64,000 nt of DNA from the NCBI RefSeq assembly GCF_001927285.1, contig NZ_MSIG01000017.1:1-64000 (forward strand), read 5' to 3'. The notes under the pieces were generated by a model. The model was given only the letters and a program-made list of their open reading frames with translations. It searched no databases and was not told the DNA's origin. This stretch comes from Mongoliimonas terrestris (lineage in GTDB: Bacteria > Pseudomonadota > Alphaproteobacteria > Rhizobiales > Pleomorphomonadaceae). Positions within the stretch are counted from its first letter, which is position 1, and each line of letters begins with the position of its first letter. Position numbers and translations under genes: made by a program. This document shows, piece after piece, positions 1-8,779 of the stretch.

Positions 1-719
1 GGCGGCGGCACCACGGCGATGCCGTCGATGCGCACCACCGGCGGCCGCCGCTCCACGATCACTTCGTTCCCGACCGAAAGGCGCGGCAGGTCGAAGCGCT
101 CGGCCAGTTGGATCAGCGGCAGGCGCAGGCGCTCAAGGTCCTTGGCGGGCAGCTTGCCGACGGCGATGTCCGGCCCCGCGACGGACTCGGTCACCGTCAG
201 GTCGATCGGCTGCTTGCGCGGCTGGATCAGGCTGACGAGCGCCTGCAGCGCCGGCTTGGCCTTCAGCAACGTCGGCGTCACCACGAAGCAGACGTCGATG
301 TCCACCACGGCGTGGCTCGCCCGCTGGTGGAATCCCACCACCGCCTGCCTGCCGAGCAGGATCCCGGCGAAGGTGGCGCGGCGGCGGGCGTTCGGCGGCG
401 AGGTGCGGGTCGGCTCCACCGGCGGCGTGAGGCCGCGGTCCGCGAGGGCGTCGACGACGAGCTGGCGCTTGAAGTCCGCGTAGGGCCCTGGCGCCAGATG
501 CTGCACCAGGCAGCCGCCGCAGATCCCGAAGTGCGGGCAGGGCGGGTCGGCCCGGTCGGGCGAGCGGGTCAGGATCTCCACCTCGTCGGCCCGGTCGCCC
601 GCAAGGGTCGCCCGCACCCGTTCGCCGGGCAGCGCGTAGGGCACGAACACCGCGCGGCCGTTCACGGTGGCGACGCCGTCGCCCCGGTGGCCGAGGCGGT
701 CGATCTCAAGCTCGATCAC
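1..719 (-). CDS. rlmD: 23S rRNA (uracil-5-)-methyltransferase, RlmD/TrmA class (3' part cut by window edge)
   Basis: SAM-dependent tRNA/rRNA uracil-C5 methyltransferase of the TrmA/RumA family. Only the N-terminal ~239 residues are inside the window. Reading leftward from a GTG at 719 gives an N-terminal TRAM-like OB segment, then the iron-sulfur motif CPHFGICGGC that marks RlmD-type enzymes. The catalytic Cys and SAM motifs lie beyond the edge. The start overlaps the tlyA stop by 14 nt, so the two genes are translationally coupled. tlyA followed by an RNA methyltransferase is the usual Rhizobiales order. Whether the target is 23S U1939 or tRNA U54 cannot be decided from this fragment. Confidence 0.85.
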   Translation of the reverse strand, partial: MIELEIDRLGHRGDGVATVNGRAVFVPYALPGERVRATLAGDRADEVEILTRSPDRADPPCPHFGICGGCLVQHLAPGPYADFKRQLVVDALADRGLTPPVEPTRTSPPNARRRATFAGILLGRQAVVGFHQRASHAVVDIDVCFVVTPTLLKAKPALQALVSLIQPRKQPIDLTVTESVAGPDIAVGKLPAKDLERLRLPLIQLAERFDLPRLSVGNEVIVERRPPVVRIDGIAVVPP

Positions 720-1446
720 GGGTCGCTCCGATCAGATATTCCAGGTTGCCGTCGCCCCCTTCGATGGGGGACGGAATGAGATCGTCGGCGGTCCAGCCCT
801 CCTGGCTGGCGAGCCAGGCGGCGACGCGTTCCGCGCTCGCCCGGCCGACCGCCGGATCGACCAGCCCGCCCTTGCCGATCGCCGCCCGGCCCGCCTCGAA
901 CTGCGGCTTCACCAGGAACACCCCGAAGGCGCCGGGTGCGGCGAGCGCCAGCACCGGCGGCAGCACCAGCGTCAGCGAGATGAAGGACACGTCGCAAACG
1001 ATCGCCTCGACCGGATGGTTCACGTCGCCCGCCGTCAGGTCGCGCGCGTTCAGCCCCTCCAGGCTCGTCACCCGCGGATCGGCGGAAATCCGCGGGTGAA
1101 GCTGCCCGTGGCCAACGTCGATGGCGGTCACGTGCGCCGCGCCCCGCTCCAGCAGCACCTGCGTGAAGCCGCCGGTCGAGGCGCCGAGGTCCACCGCGTG
1201 TCGGCCCGCCGGATCGAAGCCCGTGGCCTCAAGCCCCGCGATCAGCTTCAGCGCCGCGCGCGACACATAGCCCGCCGCCGGGTCCGCCACCTCAAGCGCC
1301 GCGTCCGGCGCCACCGCCTCGCCGGGCTTGGCCGCCGGACGGCCGTCCACGGTCACCGCGCCGCGCAGGATGGCGTCGCGGGCACGGGCGCGGGTCTCCA
1401 TCAGGCCGCGGGAGACGAGAAGCTGGTCGAGGCGGGTCTTCGGCAT
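706..1446 (-). CDS. tlyA: TlyA family RNA 2'-O-methyltransferase
   Basis: 246-residue protein with an N-terminal S4 RNA-binding domain (residues ~1-60, starting MPKTRLDQLLVSRG) followed by an FtsJ-like Rossmann methyltransferase domain. The SAM loop is seen as DLGASTGGFT. The family ribose-methylates 16S and 23S rRNA (C1409 and C1920 in mycobacteria); older annotations call it hemolysin. The ATG at 1446 is chosen because the S4 domain begins immediately after it; the frame stays open upstream but is not domain-like. It is the first gene of a leftward pair with rlmD. In many Rhizobiales it follows dxs directly, but here dxs lies 5 kb away in the opposite orientation. Confidence 0.93.
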   Translation of the reverse strand: MPKTRLDQLLVSRGLMETRARARDAILRGAVTVDGRPAAKPGEAVAPDAALEVADPAAGYVSRAALKLIAGLEATGFDPAGRHAVDLGASTGGFTQVLLERGAAHVTAIDVGHGQLHPRISADPRVTSLEGLNARDLTAGDVNHPVEAIVCDVSFISLTLVLPPVLALAAPGAFGVFLVKPQFEAGRAAIGKGGLVDPAVGRASAERVAAWLASQEGWTADDLIPSPIEGGDGNLEYLIGATRDRA

Positions 1447-1564
1447 GGGGCAGGGTTTGCGCGCCCGCGCCGCCGTTGGCAAGCCCTCCATGGCAAACGG
1501 GCGCCGGTGACAAACGCCTGCCCGGCGGCCATGATCGCCGCAACGGGGCGGCGGGGATTCGGGC

Positions 1565-2662
1565 ATGTGGATCGAGGGACGGGCGCTCTACCGGGAAAGC
1601 CGCGCGGCGGCACCGAGGAGTGTCACGGTTTCGCTCGACCTCCGCGGCCTGACGATCCGCAGCCTCGCCGGCGACGACATCGCCCATTGGCCGTTCGCGA
1701 CGCTCATCCGGCACGGCGGTGATCCGCTGGCGATCGGCCGGCGGAAGACCGACCCGCAGCCGGACGCCCGGGTCGAGATCGGCGATCCGGCCATCAAGGC
1801 CGCCTTCGAAGCCGCCCTCAAGGCCATCCCGCGGGCCGAGGAGGGCGCGGTCCCGCGCGCCTTCGTGTGGGCGAGCGCCCTCGTGCTCGCCAGCCTGGCG
1901 ATCGCCGTGGCGGCGGTGCTCTGGGTCGTGTCGGTCGTCACCGAGCGGCTCGCCCCCATGGTGCCGAGCGAGGTGGCCGAGATCCTCGACGCCCAGGCGC
2001 GCGAGACCGTGCTCGGCGGCCTCGACACCGCCGAGGGCCTGCGCTGCACCGGTGTCGACGGCGGCATCGCCATCGGCCGGCTCGCCGACCGCCTCGCCAT
2101 CGCGGGCGCCGCCCGGCCGATGACGCTGGACGTCTCGGTCTACCGGTCCGACGTGGCGAACGCGGTGGCGCTGCCCGGCGGCACGGTGATCGTCACCTCC
2201 GCCCTCATCCGCCGGGTGCGGACGCCGGACGCCTTCGCGGGGGTGCTCGCCCACGAGATCGCCCACGTGCACTTCCGGCACGGCCTTGCCCGCGTCCTCC
2301 ACGAGGGCGGCCTGATGGTGGCGCTCGCGCTCATCACCGGCGACGGCGGCGGTGCCACCGCCGCGGTGGCGCGCCGCTTGGTCGGCGCCGCCTACTCGCG
2401 CGACGCGGAGCGGGAGGCGGACGCCTTCGCGGTCACCGCCGTGGCGGCGGCGGGCGGCGACCCGAAGGCGCTCGGCCCGTTCCTCATCGGCCTGGAGGGC
2501 CGCAACGGCCCGCCGTCCGGCCCGCTGAAGCTTCTGTCCACCCACCCGCTCTCCACCGAACGCCTTGCGGCCATCGAGGCGGCCGCCGCCGATGAGACGC
2601 TCGGCGACGGCCCGCTCGTCACCGACGCCGACTGGGCCGCCATCCTGCAGGTGTGCGGCTGA
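1565..2662 (+). CDS. M48 family zinc metalloprotease, membrane-anchored
   Basis: 365-residue protein. Residues ~1-75 form a small beta-rich region seen in alphaproteobacterial M48 proteins. One transmembrane helix spans ~101-123. The peptidase domain carries the zinc motif HEIAH at 230-234, and the third ligand comes from the EREAD motif near 282-286. The conserved active-site region and the STHPLS motif near the C-terminus also fit M48. The protein is inner-membrane anchored with the catalytic domain on one face; the topology is not certain. A role in membrane or periplasmic protein quality control is inferred from HtpX/BepA relatives. It is divergent from tlyA with a 118-bp gap. Confidence 0.88.
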   Translation: MWIEGRALYRESRAAAPRSVTVSLDLRGLTIRSLAGDDIAHWPFATLIRHGGDPLAIGRRKTDPQPDARVEIGDPAIKAAFEAALKAIPRAEEGAVPRAFVWASALVLASLAIAVAAVLWVVSVVTERLAPMVPSEVAEILDAQARETVLGGLDTAEGLRCTGVDGGIAIGRLADRLAIAGAARPMTLDVSVYRSDVANAVALPGGTVIVTSALIRRVRTPDAFAGVLAHEIAHVHFRHGLARVLHEGGLMVALALITGDGGGATAAVARRLVGAAYSRDAEREADAFAVTAVAAAGGDPKALGPFLIGLEGRNGPPSGPLKLLSTHPLSTERLAAIEAAAADETLGDGPLVTDADWAAILQVCG

Positions 2663-2792
2663 GGCCGATCGCCCCCGCTCGCGCGCCCATCGCCGCAACC
2701 GCGCGCCGGCCCTCGACAGCGGCCGGCCCGCACCGGCATGCTCCCGCCCGGACCTCGACCAGACACCCGGCGGGGATCGGAGGAAGACCGCC

Positions 2793-3704
2793 ATGGCCGC
2801 ACCGCTCGTCTTCGACCGCGCCTTCGATCCGGCCTACGGCACCGCCGTGGAGGTGGCGCCCGGCATCCGCCGGCTCACCGCCCGCAATGCCGGCGGCTAC
2901 ACCTTCCACGGCACCAACACCTTCCTCGTCGGCACCGACCGGCTGACGGTGATCGACCCCGGCCCCGACGACGACCGGCACATCGCCGACATCCTCTCGG
3001 CGGCCGGCGGCGCGCGGATCACCCACATCCTCGTCACCCACACCCACCGGGACCATTCCCCCGCCGCCCTGCCGCTCCAGCGCCGCACCGGCGCGGCGCT
3101 CCTCGGCGCGGCGGCGCACGCGACCGCCCGGCAGCCGCACGCGAGCGAGGTCGGCAGCCTGGACGCCTCGTCGGACTTCGACTACCGGCCGGACCTTGTG
3201 CTGGACGACGGCGCCGTCGCCGAGACGCCCGCCGGCCGCTTCCGCGCGCTTTCGACGCCCGGCCACACGGCCAACCACTTGGCCTTCGCCCTGGAAGGCT
3301 CCGGCCACCTCTTCTCCGGCGACCACGTGATGGGCTGGTCCACCTCCATCGTGGCGCCGCCGGACGGCGCCATGGCCGCCTACATGGCCTCGCTCGACCG
3401 CATCCAGGCTTCGGCGGAAACGCGCTACCTGCCCGGCCACGGCAACCCGGTCGACGACGGTCCGGCCTTCGTCGAAGGCCTTCGCGCCCACCGGCTCGCC
3501 CGCGAGGCGGCGGTGCTGTCGGCCGTCGCGGCGGGCGCCGGCACCATCCGGGCCATCGTGGAGGCCGTCTACCGCGACACCGACCCGAAGCTCTTTGCCG
3601 CGGCGGGCCTGTCGGTGTTCGCCCAACTGGAATGGCTGGTGGAAAAGGGCGCCGTCGCCACGGACGGTCCGCCCCGGCTCGACGGGCGCTACGCCGTCGC
3701 CTGA
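2793..3704 (+). CDS. MBL-fold metallo-hydrolase with C-terminal winged helix (LACTB2-like)
   Basis: 303-residue metallo-beta-lactamase-fold hydrolase. The dinuclear metal motif THTHRDH lies at residues 82-88 (H83, H85, D87, H88). Further ligands are in the STPGHTANH and SGDHVMG segments, and a late GHGNP histidine is present. The last ~70 residues (from AVLSAVAAGAGTIRAIV) look like the winged-helix tail of LACTB2-type enzymes, which include endoribonucleases and thioesterase-like hydrolases. Start chosen at 2793 because GGAGGAAG sits 7-14 nt upstream. It converges on the DUF1499 gene with only 22 nt between the stops. Substrate unknown. Confidence 0.85.
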   Translation: MAAPLVFDRAFDPAYGTAVEVAPGIRRLTARNAGGYTFHGTNTFLVGTDRLTVIDPGPDDDRHIADILSAAGGARITHILVTHTHRDHSPAALPLQRRTGAALLGAAAHATARQPHASEVGSLDASSDFDYRPDLVLDDGAVAETPAGRFRALSTPGHTANHLAFALEGSGHLFSGDHVMGWSTSIVAPPDGAMAAYMASLDRIQASAETRYLPGHGNPVDDGPAFVEGLRAHRLAREAAVLSAVAAGAGTIRAIVEAVYRDTDPKLFAAAGLSVFAQLEWLVEKGAVATDGPPRLDGRYAVA

Positions 3705-3726
3705 ACCGCGCACCCCGCTGCCGGCC

Positions 3727-4488
3727 TCAATCCGCCGGACGGGTCAGGATCTCGTCGAGCGCCGCCAGGAAGCGCCGCACCCGGCGGGCGTTCTCGCCGA
3801 GGTCGTGCACCGGCATGCGGGAGGCGGAGCGCACGTCCACCCTGGCGCTGCCGGCGTCCGGCCACACCCGCACCGCCACGTCGTCCGGAATGCCGAGGGC
3901 GAGCGAGCGCGCCTCCGCCTCCAGGAAGCCCGCGTCGGTCTCGGTCACGGGCTCCTGCTCGGCGAGGATGGTCCAGCCCTCCTCGACGGCCGCCTGCCGG
4001 ACGAGGTCGTAGGCCTCCACCGTGGAGAGCGGCAGGCGTCGGCCAACGAGGTCCGGATAGGCCTCCGCCTGCAGGCGCCCGGCCTCGGCGCCGGCGGTTC
4101 CGGGGGCGCGTCGGGTCGGGTCGCTGAGGAAGGGCGGCGGGTTGGCAAGGTCGGTGGAGACCTCCGTCAGCTCCGGATAGACGCCGACTGCGAGCGCCAC
4201 GCCGGCAAACGGGGTCAGTGCCAGCGTCGCCGCCACGAAGGCGACAGCCGCGTGCCCGAAGCCGGGCGCGCCCTTCCGCCACACGTCCGTGAGGGCGACC
4301 GCCACGGCGACGAGCCCGGCGAGCGCCAGCACCAGCACCGCCACCAGGCAGCCGTAGAGCGTCGGCGTGTCGATCAGGTCGAACCGGCGCGCCACAACGG
4401 CTTCGGCCAGCACCACCAGCGCGAAGACGGAGAACTCCCGGGCGGTGCCGGCCATGCGGGCGGGCTTCGGCGGCAGCGGCTTCAGCAT
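3727..4488 (-). CDS. DUF1499 domain protein with N-terminal membrane helices
   Basis: 253 residues. Three hydrophobic helices occupy ~20-110: one near 22-34, a pair at ~46-67 and ~80-103. They are followed by a soluble DUF1499 domain (~115-250) ending in the family's typical pattern RSASRMPVHDLGENARRVR. DUF1499 function is unknown; the predicted topology places the domain on the periplasmic or cytoplasmic face after the last helix. It is 25 nt downstream of the DnaJ-like gene on the same strand and is probably cotranscribed with it. Confidence 0.8.
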   Translation of the reverse strand: MLKPLPPKPARMAGTAREFSVFALVVLAEAVVARRFDLIDTPTLYGCLVAVLVLALAGLVAVAVALTDVWRKGAPGFGHAAVAFVAATLALTPFAGVALAVGVYPELTEVSTDLANPPPFLSDPTRRAPGTAGAEAGRLQAEAYPDLVGRRLPLSTVEAYDLVRQAAVEEGWTILAEQEPVTETDAGFLEAEARSLALGIPDDVAVRVWPDAGSARVDVRSASRMPVHDLGENARRVRRFLAALDEILTRPAD

Positions 4489-4513
4489 GCGGCGCCCCTC
4501 GACGATCGCACCC

Positions 4514-5497
4514 TCACATCCCGTCGCGCGGGTTGTAGGGCTTCAGTTCGCGCCAGCGCTGCATCAGCTGCTCCAGGCCGGCGTCCGGCCCGTCGGGCAG
4601 CACGATGCGCGGGGTGACGTAGAGGTCGCCGCGCCCGCCCGCCTTGTCCGGCAGGCCCTTGCCGCGCAGCCGGAGCGCCCGTGCGCCGTTGGAATTGGCC
4701 GGCAGGTTCATCTCCACCGCACCGTCCAGGGTCGGCACCCGCACGCGCCCGCCGAGCACCGCCTCGTCCAGACTCACCGGCAGGTCCATGCGGAGATTCG
4801 CGCCGTCCGGCCGGAACAGCGGATGCGGCTCGAAGGTCAGGATCACGATGGCGTCGCCCGGCGGGTCGCCGTCGCCGCCCTGGCCTTTCAGGCGCATCTG
4901 CGCGCCGGGCTCGAAGCCCACCGGCACCTTCACGTCGAGCGCCTTGCCGGACGGCAGGACGACGCGGACCTTGCCGCTCTCCACCATGTCCTCCAGCCGC
5001 ACCCTTGCGGTCACCATCACGTCCGTGCCCTTGGCGCCGGCCGTGCGGCCGGCGGCCCCGGCGCCCCCGGCGAACTCGAACGGGTCCGGTCCGGCCCGCC
5101 GCCGCCCCCGCGCGCCCGCGCCCGCCGCGCCCCCGCCGGCGGCACCCGAGCGGGCGAACCCGGCGAAGGCGTCGCCGAAGATCTCGTTCAGGATGTCGTC
5201 GGTGGCGGGCGGGTCGGCGCCCGGCCGGGCGCCGCGGAAGCCTTTGAAGCCCTGGAAGCGCGGCTTGCCGTCGGGGCCGATCTCGCCCCGGTCGAACTGG
5301 CCGCGCTTTTCCGTGTCGCCCAGGATCTCGTAGGCGGCGTTGACCTCGTTGAACTTCTCCTTCAACGCCGGGTCGTTGGCGTTGGCGTCCGGATGGTACT
5401 GCTTGGCGAGCTTGCGGAAGGCCTTCTTGACGTCGCCCTCGGACGCGGTCTTCGGCACGCCCAAGACGGTGTAAGGGTCGCGCATGATGGTCGACAC
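4514..5497 (-). CDS. DnaJ C-terminal-type co-chaperone (CbpA-like)
   Basis: 327-residue type II J-protein. The J domain occupies residues ~6-70 with HPD at 35-37 (QYHPDANAND). A Gly/Ala-rich linker (~75-155, with many GAAGGGAAGAG-type stretches) joins it to two beta-barrel C-terminal domains (~157-320). There is no cysteine-rich zinc domain, so it resembles CbpA/DjlA-type helpers of DnaK rather than DnaJ itself. ATGs at 5497 and 5485 are both possible; the J domain starts right after the second. It is divergent from pdxH, a common arrangement in Rhizobiales. Confidence 0.9.
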   Translation of the reverse strand: MSTIMRDPYTVLGVPKTASEGDVKKAFRKLAKQYHPDANANDPALKEKFNEVNAAYEILGDTEKRGQFDRGEIGPDGKPRFQGFKGFRGARPGADPPATDDILNEIFGDAFAGFARSGAAGGGAAGAGARGRRRAGPDPFEFAGGAGAAGRTAGAKGTDVMVTARVRLEDMVESGKVRVVLPSGKALDVKVPVGFEPGAQMRLKGQGGDGDPPGDAIVILTFEPHPLFRPDGANLRMDLPVSLDEAVLGGRVRVPTLDGAVEMNLPANSNGARALRLRGKGLPDKAGGRGDLYVTPRIVLPDGPDAGLEQLMQRWRELKPYNPRDGM

Positions 5498-5732
5498 ACC
5501 TCGTGGATGGGATGGAGGCGGAGCATCCCCCGACGCTCCTGGCTCTTGTTGTCATACAATGTGGTGGCGCGGAACGGGCCGATAAAGACCCTCGCCCCTC
5601 CGCACCCGCACGGATGCGACGCCCGCGCCGAATCGTCGGCGTCAGCATAAGCGCGAACCGTCGGGTGTTTCCACGCGCCGTCGCAGCGACTATATCACGG
5701 AGTTCCGGTTTGATCCCGTCGAAGGGCCACCC

Positions 5733-6353
5733 ATGAGCCAGCAAGAAGCCGTTCCGGCCGCCGACTTCACTCTAGCGGACGAGCCTTACGCGCTGTTCCA
5801 GCGCTGGCTCGCCGAGGCGACCGAGACGGAGCCCAACGACCCGAACGCCATGGCGCTCGCCACCGTCGACGCGGACGGCCTGCCGAACGTGCGCATGGTG
5901 CTCCTGAAGGGCATGGATCCGGCCGGTTTCGTCTTCTACACAAACTTCGAGAGCGCCAAGGGCCGCGAGGTCCTGGCGAGCCGCAAGGCCGCGCTCCTCT
6001 TCCACTGGAAGTCCCGGCGCCGGCAGGTGCGGGTCCGCGGCCCGGTGGAGATCGTCACCGACGCGGAGGCGGACGAGTACTATGCGTCCCGGCCGCGCCA
6101 GAGCCGGCTCGGCGCCTGGGCGTCCAAGCAGTCGCGCCCGCTGGAGAGCCGCTTCGCCCTTGAGAAGGCGGTCGCCGAGGTGGCCGCCCGCCACTCCTTC
6201 GGCGAGATCCCCCGGCCGCCGCACTGGTCGGGCTTCCGGGTCAGGCCGGTCGCCATCGAGTTCTGGCAGGACGGCGCCTTCCGCCTGCACGACCGGGTCG
6301 TCTTCTCCCGCGGGGACGACGGCACCTGGGCCAAGGCCCGCCTCTATCCTTGA
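5733..6353 (+). CDS. pdxH: pyridoxamine 5'-phosphate oxidase
   Basis: 206-residue FMN enzyme that oxidises pyridoxine/pyridoxamine 5'-phosphate to pyridoxal 5'-phosphate, the last step of vitamin B6 synthesis and salvage. Family signatures are visible: an N-terminal FQRWLAEA segment, the FMN-binding PNVRMVLLKG and FHWKSRRRQVRVRG strands, the SRLGAWASKQS block, and the C-terminal signature FWQDGAFRLHDRVVF with RLYP at the end. Length matches the family. xseB starts 23 nt after its stop, so the two probably share a transcript. Confidence 0.97.
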   Translation: MSQQEAVPAADFTLADEPYALFQRWLAEATETEPNDPNAMALATVDADGLPNVRMVLLKGMDPAGFVFYTNFESAKGREVLASRKAALLFHWKSRRRQVRVRGPVEIVTDAEADEYYASRPRQSRLGAWASKQSRPLESRFALEKAVAEVAARHSFGEIPRPPHWSGFRVRPVAIEFWQDGAFRLHDRVVFSRGDDGTWAKARLYP

Positions 6354-6376
6354 AACCCGACCGGAGGGCCCATGCC

Positions 6377-6625
6377 ATGGCCGACACCGCGCCACCCGTC
6401 ACCACGCTCACCTTCGAGCAGGCCCTCCGGGAGCTGGAAGGCATCGTCCAGCGTCTCGAGCAGGGGCAGGTGCCCCTGGAGGAGTCCATCTCCATCTACG
6501 AGCGCGGCGATGCGCTCCGCAATCACTGCGACACGCTGCTGAAGGCCGCCGAGGCCAAGGTGGAGAAGATCCGCGTCGGCGGCGACGGCCGGGCGGCCGG
6601 CACCGAGCCGCTCGACGTCACCTGA
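6377..6625 (+). CDS. xseB: exodeoxyribonuclease VII small subunit
   Basis: 82-residue helical protein with the XseB signature: FEQALRELEGIVQRLEQGQVPLEESI in pieces, then YERG..L and a C-terminal LKAAEAKVEKI. It binds XseA to form the single-strand-specific exonuclease VII. An in-frame ATG nine codons upstream is possible, but GGAGGG at ~6363 is correctly placed for the ATG at 6377. dxs follows 172 nt downstream. The xseB-dxs order is classical in alphaproteobacteria. Confidence 0.95.
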   Translation: MADTAPPVTTLTFEQALRELEGIVQRLEQGQVPLEESISIYERGDALRNHCDTLLKAAEAKVEKIRVGGDGRAAGTEPLDVT

Positions 6626-6797
6626 TCGGCGCGCCGGCGGACGCTTGGTCGCGGCGCCGGCTCTTGATCGCAGCCCGGCGCGGTGGATCCTTAATCGCTC
6701 CCGACCGTTGCTCCTCGGCATCGCCCGATTTGCCCGCGACGCCTCGGACTGGTATCCCGCTCCTCATGTGAGCATCCCCGCCGGCAGGACACATCCT

Positions 6798-8714
6798 TTG
6801 ACAAGGCCATCGACACCTCTCCTCGACACCGTCTCGTCGCCGGCCGATCTGAAGCGCATGTCGCCGTCCGCCCTGAGGCAGCTCGCCGACGAGGTGCGGG
6901 CCGAGATGATCGACGCGGTGTCGATCACCGGCGGCCACCTCGGCGCCGGTCTCGGCGTCGTGGAGCTGACCGTCGCCCTCCACGCCGTCTTCGACACGCC
7001 GGCCGACCGGCTGATCTGGGACGTCGGCCACCAGGCCTATCCGCATAAGATCCTCACCGGCCGGCGCGACCGTATCCGCACGCTCCGCCAGGGCGGCGGC
7101 CTCTCCGGCTTCACCCGCCGGGCCGAGAGCGAGTACGACCCCTTCGGCACCGCCCACTCCTCCACGTCCATCTCGGCCGCCCTCGGCATGGCTGTGGCGC
7201 GCGACCTCAAGGGCGCGCACAACCGCGTCGTGGCGGTGATCGGCGACGGCGCCATGTCGGCCGGCATGGCCTACGAGGCGATGAACAACGCCGGGCACCT
7301 GCGCTCGCGGCTCGTCGTCATCCTCAACGACAACGACATGTCGATCGCCCCGCCGACCGGCGCCATGAGCGCCTATCTGGCGCGGCTCGTCTCCGGGCGC
7401 ACCTACCGGTCGCTGCGCGAGGCCATGAAGCAGCTTGCCGGCGCATTGCCGCGCCCGCTCCGGGAAAAGGCCAAGCTCGCCGAGGAATACGCCCGCGGCT
7501 TCCTTGCCGGCGGCACCCTCTTCGAGGAGCTCGGCTTCTACTATGTGGGGCCGATCGACGGCCACAACCTCGACCACCTGCTCCCAGTCCTGCGCAATGT
7601 CGCGGCCGCCGAGAAGGGCCCGATCCTCGTTCACGTGGTCACCCAGAAGGGGAAGGGCTACGCCCCGGCCGAGGCGGCGGCGGACAAGTACCACGGCGTC
7701 TCCAAGTTCGACGTGGTGACCGGCGCCCAGGTGAAGGCCAAGTCCAACGCGCCGAGCTACACCCGCGTCTTCGCCGAAAGCCTGGTCCAGGAGGCGCGCG
7801 CGGACGACCGGGTCGTCGCCATCACCGCCGCCATGCCGTCCGGCACCGGGCTCGACCTCTTCGGCGAGGCCTTCCCGAAGCGCATCTTCGACGTCGGCAT
7901 CGCCGAGCAGCACGCCGTCACCTTCGCGGCCGGCCTTGCCTGCGAAGGCCTGAAGCCCTTCTGCGCCATCTACTCCACCTTTCTCCAGCGCGCCTATGAC
8001 CAGGTGGTGCACGACGTCGCCCTCCAGGGCTTGGCCGTCCGCTTCCCCATCGACCGCGCCGGCCTTGTCGGCGCCGACGGTCCCACCCACGCGGGCTCGT
8101 TCGACGTCGCCTACCTCGGCTGCCTGCCCGGCATGGTGGTGATGGCCGCCGGCGACGAGGCTGAGCTGAAGCACATGGTGGCGACCGCCGCCGCCTACGA
8201 CGCCGGCCCGATCGCCTTCCGCTATCCGCGCGGCGACGGCCTCGGCGTGGAGATGCCGGAGCGTGGCGAGGTTCTGGCGATCGGCCGCGGCCGCGTCGTC
8301 AAGGAAGGCACCAAGGTGGCGCTGCTCTCCTTCGGCGCCCGCCTCGGCGAGGCCCTGAAGGCGGCGGAGGAACTCGACAGCTTCGGCCTCTCCACCACCG
8401 TCGCCGACGCCCGCTTCGCCAAGCCGCTCGACCGCGACCTCGTCCGCCGGCTCGCCCGCGACCACGAGGTGCTGGTCACCGTGGAGGAGGGCTCCGTCGG
8501 CGGCTTCGGCTCCTACGTGCTCCAGGCGCTCGCCGAGGACGGCCTCCTCGACCGCGGCCTCAAGGTCCGGCCCATGGTCTTCCCGGACGTCTACCTCGAC
8601 CACGACAAGCCCGAGGCCCTCTACGCCAAGGCGGGCCTGGACGCCCGCGGCATCGTGGCGACCGTGTTCCAGGCGCTCGGCCGCGAGCGTGTGGAAACCG
8701 CCGACCGGGCCTGA
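6798..8714 (+). CDS. dxs: 1-deoxy-D-xylulose-5-phosphate synthase
   Basis: 638-residue thiamine-diphosphate enzyme joining pyruvate and glyceraldehyde-3-phosphate in the first step of the MEP isoprenoid pathway. The TPP motif GDGAMSAGMAYEAMNNAG is clear, as are the N-terminal GGHLGAGLGVVELTVALH region, the transketolase pyrimidine domain around GIAEQHAVTFAAGLA, and a C-terminal domain ending VYLDHDKPEALY. The start is taken as TTG at 6798 because AGGA lies 8 nt upstream and family members begin TRPxTPLLDTV exactly there. A GTG at 6768 would add ten residues not seen in relatives. Confidence 0.95.
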   Translation: MTRPSTPLLDTVSSPADLKRMSPSALRQLADEVRAEMIDAVSITGGHLGAGLGVVELTVALHAVFDTPADRLIWDVGHQAYPHKILTGRRDRIRTLRQGGGLSGFTRRAESEYDPFGTAHSSTSISAALGMAVARDLKGAHNRVVAVIGDGAMSAGMAYEAMNNAGHLRSRLVVILNDNDMSIAPPTGAMSAYLARLVSGRTYRSLREAMKQLAGALPRPLREKAKLAEEYARGFLAGGTLFEELGFYYVGPIDGHNLDHLLPVLRNVAAAEKGPILVHVVTQKGKGYAPAEAAADKYHGVSKFDVVTGAQVKAKSNAPSYTRVFAESLVQEARADDRVVAITAAMPSGTGLDLFGEAFPKRIFDVGIAEQHAVTFAAGLACEGLKPFCAIYSTFLQRAYDQVVHDVALQGLAVRFPIDRAGLVGADGPTHAGSFDVAYLGCLPGMVVMAAGDEAELKHMVATAAAYDAGPIAFRYPRGDGLGVEMPERGEVLAIGRGRVVKEGTKVALLSFGARLGEALKAAEELDSFGLSTTVADARFAKPLDRDLVRRLARDHEVLVTVEEGSVGGFGSYVLQALAEDGLLDRGLKVRPMVFPDVYLDHDKPEALYAKAGLDARGIVATVFQALGRERVETADRA

Positions 8715-8779
8715 CGGCCCGGCCTCCGGCCGCCTTCAGACCTGTTCCGCTCGTCCTACCCGGTGAGGTAGGATCGGCC

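Noticed and set aside
2619..3713. Long open frames opposite real genes throughout, e.g. 364 codons here, 661 codons at 6618-8603 and 982 codons at 34487-37435
   Set aside because: They are antisense shadows of high-GC codon bias; Arg/Gly/Ala/His-rich translations with no domains, overlapping certain genes.
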